DNA of 12,866 bases, taken from positions 1-12,866 of the forward strand of contig CAZWVF010000067.1 of assembly GCA_964637695.1 (NCBI GenBank), in the 5' to 3' direction. This stretch comes from JAGLTZ01 sp964637695. GTDB taxonomy: Bacteria; Blakebacterota; Blakebacteria; Blakebacterales; Blakebacteraceae. The translations under genes were made by a program, and so were the position numbers. The notes beneath the pieces are model-generated. The model saw nothing but the letters and a program-made list of their open reading frames with translations. It had not been told where the DNA came from and did not search any database. Each line of letters starts with the position of its first letter. The stretch's first letter is position 1. This document shows positions 7,904-12,866 of this stretch, in pieces.

Positions 7904-8586
7904 CAAAGGAATACTACTATTAACGTACCGGCAGCCAGTCCACCTATCAGCCAGGGCAGGAACTGTGGCCCGCCGTAGAGCTTCAGCGTCGCTCCGAGTC
8001 CGACTCCCAGCATGCCGGCCAGAAGGGTGTAGGGTGCGATCTTTCCTGCAAGCGGCAGCAGGCCGGCTATCGTAATCAGCAGAAGTGAGAGAGCAGCAGT
8101 CAGAAGGGCCATCAACACGCCTCTGACTGCCGAGTGCCCGATACCGACAAGGAGGTACCACCGTACCACACCCGGCTTATTTCTTTCCAGGGCTGCAATC
8201 ACCCGGGGAAAGAAACCACTCTGCAGTTCGCGCTGCCAGCGCAGGAGGTGTCCACCGACCCATGCCAGAGGGATCGCGGCCAGCAGTACCGCCAGGCCGG
8301 AAATACCCATATCTGTGAGCCCCGATTGCATGGCAACCAGAGCCCCTCCTGCTGCTCCGGCCGAAGCCGGTCCGCTGTCAGAGGAAGCTGCCCCCCCGAC
8401 CGGCAGTTCCGACAACCACAGCATCTGCAGGAGAGCACCCAGATAGGCCCCTTCGAAGGGGAGACCCACAGCAGCACCGAGCAGCGTGCAGATAACCAGC
8501 GGCTGGTTCAGCATCCCCTGAAACAGTGTGGCCGTATCTATCGCCGCCACACCGCCGGCGATGGCAAGGATCAACCAGGCGCTCAC
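7903..8586 (-). CDS. PTS mannose/sorbose-family EIIC membrane component
   Basis: This is a 227-residue, highly hydrophobic protein with roughly six to seven membrane segments. It starts at GTG 8586, overlapping the lolA stop (GTGA). FQGMLNQPLVICTLLGAAVGLPFEGAYLGALLQMLWL aligns in character with the ManY region around FQFHRPLIACTLVG. The following Gly/Ala/Ser-rich loop (LPVGGAASSDSGPASAG) corresponds to the GAAVAPDAALAS loop. EIIC forms the sugar channel with EIID. It is shorter than ManY (266), lacking part of the C-terminal tail. In many Gram-negatives the EIIA and EIIB genes come just upstream, but here the upstream gene is lolA. Confidence 0.9.
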   Translation of the reverse strand: MSAWLILAIAGGVAAIDTATLFQGMLNQPLVICTLLGAAVGLPFEGAYLGALLQMLWLSELPVGGAASSDSGPASAGAAGGALVAMQSGLTDMGISGLAVLLAAIPLAWVGGHLLRWQRELQSGFFPRVIAALERNKPGVVRWYLLVGIGHSAVRGVLMALLTAALSLLLITIAGLLPLAGKIAPYTLLAGMLGVGLGATLKLYGGPQFLPWLIGGLAAGTLIVVFL

Positions 8587-9509
8587 CTGCCACTGCCCGG
8601 ACGCAGGTCTACTACGATAACCCCTTCAGGGATGTCGAACTTGAATTTCTCTGCCGGCTGCTCACCTATCTCTATATCTTCGAGCAGATAGGTATGATCG
8701 TTTCCAGCACCATCGGTGTACTCCGCACGCGTTGCCAGCATCCGCCCTGTATCTATCCACACCTCAACCCTCTGCGGGTCGGCCTCCTCACCTCTCAACA
8801 GACGTATCACCACAATCCGTGTCTCTCCCCTCAGTTCCTCCCGAACCCACTCAGCATTCACATTCTCCGTATAGGCAGCGAACAGCTGTTCCTGTGTAGT
8901 GATGTTCCTGGAAGCGTCGACCTTGTAGAGCAGTACCTGATTCTGTTTTGGATCGTAATCCCAGAGGGTCGTGCCGTCAGAAACCATTGCCCTGCCGTCG
9001 AACTCAATACGGAAACGGTTCCGGCCTGCCAGGTAGATGTCTCCTTCCGTCACCTGCGTTTCACCGGCGAGAACCCACTCGAATGTATGTGTGAACTTTG
9101 CCGAGAGACCTTCCATATCCTGCCAGTTCTCCCTCAGCTGTGACATGATCGAGGCCAGCTGGGGCTGACGTGACTGCTGTGCTTCACCGGTTAAGGGCCG
9201 ATACAGCACCAGTGCCCTGTCACGCAACAACCGTGGCATTCGAGCGGCGCCGTATCCCGACCGGCCGCGTTGCGTCTCCTCGCCCAAGGAGCCTGCCGGA
9301 GAAACGCTCCGGCTGCGGATTGCGCTGGCATCCGGCGCCAGCGCGACCCTCGCTATCGTCGGATTCTCCGGCAGGCTCCTGACCACGCTATACCTCGTCG
9401 CCACGCCTTGCCGGTCAAGCACGGCGTCACTCTCGATGCCGACATTTGCTACAAGACATGACACGAGGAGAACCAGCAGATATCGAGTTTTATTCAATTT
9501 CATTTTCAC
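8583..9509 (-). CDS. lolA: LolA-like outer-membrane lipoprotein carrier homologue with in-frame repeat insertion
   Basis: The start is GTG 9509 (overlapping the ftsK stop) or ATG 9503. Residues 1-23 are an export signal (NKTRYLLVLLVSCLVAN). The LolA fold covers about 117-308: LRENWQDMEGLSAKFTHTFEW, GDIYLAGRNRFRIEF, VSDGTTLWDYDPKQNQVLLY and a C-terminal VEVWIDTGR...TYLLEDIEIGEQ...FKFDIPEGVIVVD. LolA chaperones lipoproteins across the periplasm to LolB. At 308 residues it is about 80-100 longer than usual. Residues about 25-109 are Arg/Ser/Gly-rich, unlike LolA, and come from a palindromic repeat related to the one upstream of comB. LVSC at 15-18 fits a lipobox, so lipid anchoring is possible instead of free periplasmic export. 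The LolA assignment is firm as a fold; whether it still works as a carrier is inference. Confidence 0.85.
   Translation of the reverse strand: MKMKLNKTRYLLVLLVSCLVANVGIESDAVLDRQGVATRYSVVRSLPENPTIARVALAPDASAIRSRSVSPAGSLGEETQRGRSGYGAARMPRLLRDRALVLYRPLTGEAQQSRQPQLASIMSQLRENWQDMEGLSAKFTHTFEWVLAGETQVTEGDIYLAGRNRFRIEFDGRAMVSDGTTLWDYDPKQNQVLLYKVDASRNITTQEQLFAAYTENVNAEWVREELRGETRIVVIRLLRGEEADPQRVEVWIDTGRMLATRAEYTDGAGNDHTYLLEDIEIGEQPAEKFKFDIPEGVIVVDLRPGSGR
9182..9437 (-). repeat. Palindromic-element copy inserted in frame within lolA
   Basis: Collinear blocks match the copy upstream of comB: ATCGAGAG (9437-9430 vs 12816-12809), CCGGCAAGGC (9414-9405 vs 12793-12784), a 20-base block with 15 matches (9283-9264 vs 12755-12736), GAATGCC (9241-9235 vs 12713-12707), then GTTGCG and the hairpin region. 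With the nested 94 bases removed, distances between blocks agree within one base. It encodes LolA residues about 25-109 without stop codons. Confidence 0.75.
9287..9380. repeat. Nested 94-bp element with perfect 17-bp inverted repeats
   Basis: AGGAGCCTGCCGGAGAA (9287-9303) is exactly complementary to TTCTCCGGCAGGCTCCT (9364-9380). Inside it is a second perfect stem, GCGCTGGC (9322-9329) with GCCAGCGC (9337-9344) and a 7-base loop. It lies inside the lolA repeat copy and is absent from the comB copy. I see no target duplication and no coding capacity of its own, so it is MITE- or REP-like. Confidence 0.8.
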
Positions 9510-11929
9510 CGCCCACCCCAGGCCAGATCATCCAGATCCTCTTCTTCCATAAGTACCTTGCGTGCCTTGGTGCCATCGGGAGGGCCGACCACACCCAGCA
9601 TTTCCAGCTGATCCATCATACGCGCGGCACGCGTGTAACCGACGCCAAGACGTCTCTGTATAAGGCTTATCGAACCCTGGTCGTGGGTGACAACCACCGA
9701 TGCGGCATCTCTCAGCATGCTGTCGAGGACTTCGCCGGCCGCACCCATGCCACCCACATCACCGGCTGCTTGAGCGAAAATGTCCATATCCTCTGTCTGC
9801 AACTCCTGTTCCCTTACCAGGTTCACCAGTCTTTCGATTTCATCGTTGGAGAGGAAAGATCCATGTATGCGCAACGGTTCCGGGAAAGAGGGATTCATGA
9901 ACAGCATATCTCCCCGCCCCAGAAGCTTCTCTGCACCATTCAAATCGAGGATCGTGCGGGAATCCGTTTTCGAAGGGACCTGGAAGGCTATCCGGCTCGA
10001 AAAGTTGGTCTTTATAGGACCCGTGATCACATCGACCGAAGGCCTCTGCGTGGCGAGGATCAGGTGGATTCCCACGGCACGTGCTTTCTGGGCCAGTCTC
10101 TGGATGAGGGTTTCGATATCGGCCACCGCCGTCATCATGACGTCCGCGAGCTCATCCACGATGATGACTATATACGGCAGAGGTTCGGGAATCTTTTCTT
10201 CCTCACCTTCCGGCCCGGTTACCTCCTTCTTCTTCTCCGCCTTTTCTTTCAGCTGGTGCACCTTGCTGTTGTACTGCTCCAGGTCGCGCACCATTGCTGC
10301 AGCCAGTGTATCGTAACGGTCTTCCATCTCATAGACAGCCCACCTGAGTGCCTCCACGGCCTTCTTCGGGTCGGTCACAACAGGAGTGATCAGATGGGGG
10401 ATCGAATTGTAGATTCCCAGTTCGAGCATTTTGGGATCCACCATGATGAAGCGGCATTCCTCCGGTCCCATCCTGTATAGAATGCTGGCAATGATACCGT
10501 TGATGCAGACGCTCTTGCCCGAACCGGTCGTACCGGCCAGCAGCAGGTGAGGCATCCCTGCCAGGTCGGCGACAAAGGGTTCGCCGCTTATAGTCTGGCC
10601 GAGAGCAAGCGGGAGAATGTTATTTCCACCGGCGAAACTCTCCGATTCGAGGATCTCCCGCAGCCGGACAACTCTCTGTTTAGGATTCGGGATCTCGACA
10701 CCGACGGCTGCCTTTCCGGGAATAGGTGCCACGATCCTTATCCTCTTTGCCCTCATTGTCAGCGCGAGATCGTCCGCCAGGTTAACAATCTGGTTCACCT
10801 TGACGCCCGGCGCCGGCTTTATCTCGAAACGCGTTATCACCGGCCCTGTCTTCCAGCCTGTCACCTCCGCCTTTACACCGAAGGAGAGCAGTTTCTCCTG
10901 AAGCAGTTCAGCCTCCTTGCGGACTGTTGCTTCGTCGGGACCGGTCTCCCCTTCAGTAGGATTGGCGAAGAGGCCGAGCGAAGGAGGCTCATACGCACCA
11001 CTTCCCGCAGTTTTCCGACGTGCAAAAGGCCTGACCGGTTTTGCCGGGGCTACCGGTTCCGGCATATCTGTCTCGATTTCACCGAAAAGGTCAGGTTCTG
11101 CTGCAGCAGGCTTTTCACTTAATTCAACCGGTTCCCCTTCCCCGGCAACATCGATCCCGTCCATACCGGCAAACGCCAGATCTGCAGGGATCTCCTCACC
11201 AACCGCCGGTTCCCCGGTTTCCAGAGCAGCTTTTTGGGCTTTCCCTGCACGGCGCGCCGCAACAGATGCGGTCAGACGTTTTGCCAGCCCGGTTGTGAAT
11301 ACAGCAACAGCCAGGACGAATCCCGCAAGAGCCCGGGTTGACTTCAGGAGGAAAGCTCCGGTTGCCCTGAAACCTCCGGCTATTCCTCCGGCTATCTCAC
11401 CGGGCCTCCACCCGAACGCTCCTATCAGAAAGAGCATCAAAAGGCTGGCCCAGACCAGGGGAGCTCCAACCCGGCCGGTGTAATCAAACATTATTCCGGC
11501 CAGAGATCCTCCCATCCGGCCAGCCAGGTCATAAGAGATATTCTGGCTGATCAGGTAGTGCGGAAAAGCCAGAAGTATCGAGAGGAGAACCTGTATCCCC
11601 AGGATCTTCACAGATAGGGTGATGAGAGAGCGATCGACAGAATGACGCAGAAGCCTCCAGCCCCAGACGAAAATAACGGCAATGGTCAGCAGCGGCGGGA
11701 ACCTTCCCAGCTCCTGTACCATACCGAACGCCAGCAGGGCCCCTACTATTCCCATCCAGTTTTTCGGGGCATCCACCGCTGAATCGAAGGCCGGCGGATC
11801 GGTAGGGCTGTAGGAGAGCAGGCTGAGGAGCAGGACCAGCGCAACCAGAAGAATAACAATCCCCAGCGCTTCCAGTCGCCTGTCACCCGATTTCTTCGGG
11901 CGGCGCCTCCTTTTGACCGTTCTGCTCAT
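9506..11929 (-). CDS. ftsK: DNA translocase FtsK/SpoIIIE
   Basis: This 807-residue ATP-driven DNA pump clears chromosome DNA from the division septum and delivers dif sites to XerCD. A basic N-terminus (RRRRPKK) precedes four to five membrane helices between about residues 20 and 215. Next comes an Ala/Pro/Glu-rich linker (about 220-335), which is short for FtsK. The alpha domain begins near 340, with Walker A GTTGSGKS at 466-473 and Walker B IIVDELAD at 589-596. The DNA-reading gamma winged helix (about 735-795; SISLIQRRLGVGYTRAARMMDQLE) is intact. ATG 11929 is preceded by GGAGAC about 10 bases upstream and lies 24 bases after comB. The stop overlaps the lolA start (GTGA). A KKK/E-rich loop at 555-582 lies within the motor. 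Confidence 0.97.
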   Translation of the reverse strand: MSRTVKRRRRPKKSGDRRLEALGIVILLVALVLLLSLLSYSPTDPPAFDSAVDAPKNWMGIVGALLAFGMVQELGRFPPLLTIAVIFVWGWRLLRHSVDRSLITLSVKILGIQVLLSILLAFPHYLISQNISYDLAGRMGGSLAGIMFDYTGRVGAPLVWASLLMLFLIGAFGWRPGEIAGGIAGGFRATGAFLLKSTRALAGFVLAVAVFTTGLAKRLTASVAARRAGKAQKAALETGEPAVGEEIPADLAFAGMDGIDVAGEGEPVELSEKPAAAEPDLFGEIETDMPEPVAPAKPVRPFARRKTAGSGAYEPPSLGLFANPTEGETGPDEATVRKEAELLQEKLLSFGVKAEVTGWKTGPVITRFEIKPAPGVKVNQIVNLADDLALTMRAKRIRIVAPIPGKAAVGVEIPNPKQRVVRLREILESESFAGGNNILPLALGQTISGEPFVADLAGMPHLLLAGTTGSGKSVCINGIIASILYRMGPEECRFIMVDPKMLELGIYNSIPHLITPVVTDPKKAVEALRWAVYEMEDRYDTLAAAMVRDLEQYNSKVHQLKEKAEKKKEVTGPEGEEEKIPEPLPYIVIIVDELADVMMTAVADIETLIQRLAQKARAVGIHLILATQRPSVDVITGPIKTNFSSRIAFQVPSKTDSRTILDLNGAEKLLGRGDMLFMNPSFPEPLRIHGSFLSNDEIERLVNLVREQELQTEDMDIFAQAAGDVGGMGAAGEVLDSMLRDAASVVVTHDQGSISLIQRRLGVGYTRAARMMDQLEMLGVVGPPDGTKARKVLMEEEDLDDLAWGGR

Positions 11930-11953
11930 CTTTTATGTCTCCAGCTCCCGGAT

Positions 11954-12679
11954 TTACTCCGAAGGAACAATGATATGATCTCTTAAAACGGGCAGCACCG
12001 GCCATGCATCAACGGCCGCGCACAGCACCAGATCACTGCCAAATCCCTCTTCGTCCAGATACCTTCCGTGTGCCGAACGACGAAGCAGCCTCAAGGGATT
12101 ATTCGCAGTCTTCCTGCCCAGGTCGAGGGCCACCCATGCTCCGTCATTCAGAGGAAGAACCTCCTCTCCTGTCTCATCGATAAACCTGCGCAGCAGCATA
12201 CCGGCACATGCTGCGTCCTCCAGTGCGAAACCGCCATTGTTGCCCGCACAGAGAAGAACCACCTCCTTTTCCTTTTTCATCGTTGCTACAATGCGTGCGG
12301 CGTTCACGTAACCGGCAATTAGTACCCGACTGGCACCACGAGCCTCCAGAATTGCTCCAGATCCGTTTGTGGTAGCCAGTACAAGCAGTCTGTCCTTTAC
12401 AATCTCTTCGGTATATTCCGCAGGAGAATTCCCCAGATCGCATCCTTCAACCTGACGCACATCCCGCTCGGCGCACAGAAGCACGTCCTCGATGCCCAGC
12501 TTTACTACCAGTTCGGTGGCGGCTTCCAGACTTCCCGATGGTATCACCCCTCTGGCACCATTGCAGAGAGCAGCCACGATGGTGGTAGATGCACGAAGGA
12601 CGTCGATGACGACGACGGTATTGCCCCGGACCGTCTCTTCTTTCAATTCCGATGGAGTGAAAAAAACCCTGACTTCCAC
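11954..12679 (-). CDS. comB: 2-phosphosulfolactate phosphatase family protein (ComB)
   Basis: ComB hydrolyses phosphosulfolactate to sulfolactate, a step of coenzyme M synthesis in methanogens. Bacterial homologues are widespread without that pathway, so the substrate here is uncertain. Family motifs are VRVFFTPSELKEE, VVVIDVLRASTTIVAAL, CDLGNSPAEY, TTNGSGAI, CAGNNGGFALEDAACAGM and a C-terminal CAAVDAWPVLPV. I chose GTG 12679 (241 residues) because the fold starts at once with EVRVFFTP. A longer frame from ATG 12727 adds 16 residues (MHRRLNAGVVAERCAK) that are translated from the dispersed repeat. Neither start has a strong Shine-Dalgarno sequence. No other coenzyme M genes are present. The gene lies 24 bases before ftsK, likely co-transcribed. 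Confidence 0.85.
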   Translation of the reverse strand: MEVRVFFTPSELKEETVRGNTVVVIDVLRASTTIVAALCNGARGVIPSGSLEAATELVVKLGIEDVLLCAERDVRQVEGCDLGNSPAEYTEEIVKDRLLVLATTNGSGAILEARGASRVLIAGYVNAARIVATMKKEKEVVLLCAGNNGGFALEDAACAGMLLRRFIDETGEEVLPLNDGAWVALDLGRKTANNPLRLLRRSAHGRYLDEEGFGSDLVLCAAVDAWPVLPVLRDHIIVPSE

Positions 12680-12680
12680 C

Positions 12681-12866
12681 TTAGCACACCGTTCCGCAAC
12701 TACGCCGGCATTCAAGCGCCGATGCATTCCGGCCTGCCGCGTGGCTCGTCGTCGCGATAGACACCACTATCCCTTCTCCTCGTGCCTTGCCGGCCCGACA
12801 CCTCGGCGCTCTCGATACATCACCGTAATTACGGAGCGGTGCACTCAGCACACCGTCCCGCAACTA
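12681..12866 (-). repeat. Palindromic dispersed repeat upstream of comB (partial at the window edge)
   Basis: This stretch holds no convincing gene. AGCACACCGTTCCGCAACTA (12683-12702) recurs at 12847-12866 with 19 of 20 bases identical, 164 bases apart, so one full unit plus the start of a second is visible and an array may continue outside. The unit is a core (about 12707-12816) plus a hairpin (12825-12866). Related copies lie in lolA and at the end of ptsH. A 60-codon open frame (12863-12681) is carried by the repeat. Confidence 0.8.
12825..12866 (-). repeat. Hairpin module of the repeat
   Basis: Arms 12826-12841 and 12851-12866 enclose a 9-base loop that contains TGA on the minus strand. 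As minus-strand RNA, 15 of 16 positions pair, three as G-U; on the plus strand those three would be C-A mismatches. This suggests that the structure matters as RNA transcribed towards comB. Confidence 0.65.

Noticed and set aside
7904..8161. 86-codon N-terminal extension of EIID
   Set aside because: It is a frame shadow of the EIIC gene; the ATG at 7903 overlapping the EIIC stop gives a normal EIID N-terminus.
9182..9437. Assembly chimera or frameshift in lolA
   Set aside because: The frame is open on both sides, signal peptide and fold are in the same frame, and the inserted blocks are collinear with the comB repeat, which favours a real insertion.
9446..10480. Long plus-strand open frame of 344 codons opposite ftsK
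   Set aside because: It lies antisense to the clearly conserved ftsK motor domain; its composition is a shadow and no domain is recognisable. The same applies to the other plus-strand frames.
11954..12679. Evidence for coenzyme M synthesis
   Set aside because: ComB alone is present; bacterial homologues occur widely without the other coenzyme M genes, so the pathway cannot be claimed.
12681..12863. A 60-codon minus-strand open frame upstream of comB as a small gene
   Set aside because: It is composed entirely of the dispersed repeat, is Arg/Ala/Ser/Cys-rich, has no clear ribosome site and no recognisable family.
12681..12866. CRISPR array
   Set aside because: Only two near-identical blocks 164 bases apart are seen; the intervening unit is itself repeated elsewhere and there are no short regular spacers or cas genes.

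Overview
All ten genes lie on the minus strand, so transcription runs from position 12866 towards 1. The organism looks like a Gram-negative (diderm) bacterium: it has a LolA-type lipoprotein carrier, an FtsK with membrane domain, and an HPr with both His15 and a Ser46-type regulatory site. Base composition is moderately GC-rich (by eye, mid-50s percent). GTG starts and stop/start overlaps (GTGA, TGATG) are frequent. The gene order and the fused or bifunctional enzymes suggest an uncultivated bacterial phylum rather than a well-known model group, but I cannot name it from this window.

Layout in transcription order: (1) 12866-12680 holds a palindromic dispersed repeat and no convincing gene. 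(2) comB, ftsK and a lolA homologue follow; ftsK and lolA overlap by 4 bases. (3) A mannose-family PTS block comes next: EIIC, EIID, HPr (ptsH) and Enzyme I (ptsI). EIIC overlaps the end of lolA, and no EIIA or EIIB is present. (4) A sugar-phosphate block follows: bifunctional phosphoglucose/phosphomannose isomerase, a sugar-1-phosphate nucleotidyltransferase and a PfkB-family kinase. (5) The last gene is a fused homocysteine S-methyltransferase / methylenetetrahydrofolate reductase. Most junctions overlap or are under 30 bases, so this is probably one long operon or a few overlapping ones. Only the EIID-ptsH (73 nt) and ptsH-ptsI (139 nt) gaps have room for regulation.

Functionally, EI and HPr start the PEP phosphorelay. 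Mannose-type EIIC/EIID would import a hexose as its 6-phosphate, and PGI/PMI would connect mannose-6-P and glucose-6-P to fructose-6-P. The nucleotidyltransferase would activate a sugar-1-phosphate for envelope polymers. Because EIIA and EIIB are missing here, either they lie elsewhere or this PTS is partly regulatory.

The most interesting signal is a family of palindromic repeats. One copy lies upstream of comB. A diverged copy is inserted in frame inside lolA, adding about 85 residues between the export signal and the LolA fold. A 26-base half-copy supplies the stop codon of ptsH. The lolA copy is itself interrupted by a 94-bp element with perfect 17-bp inverted repeats. Removing those 94 bases brings the lolA and comB copies to the same length within about one base. 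This resembles the in-frame palindromic elements known from Rickettsia, but the sequence here is not one I recognise. A second notable point is a His in place of a normally invariant zinc-ligand Cys in the homocysteine methyltransferase.
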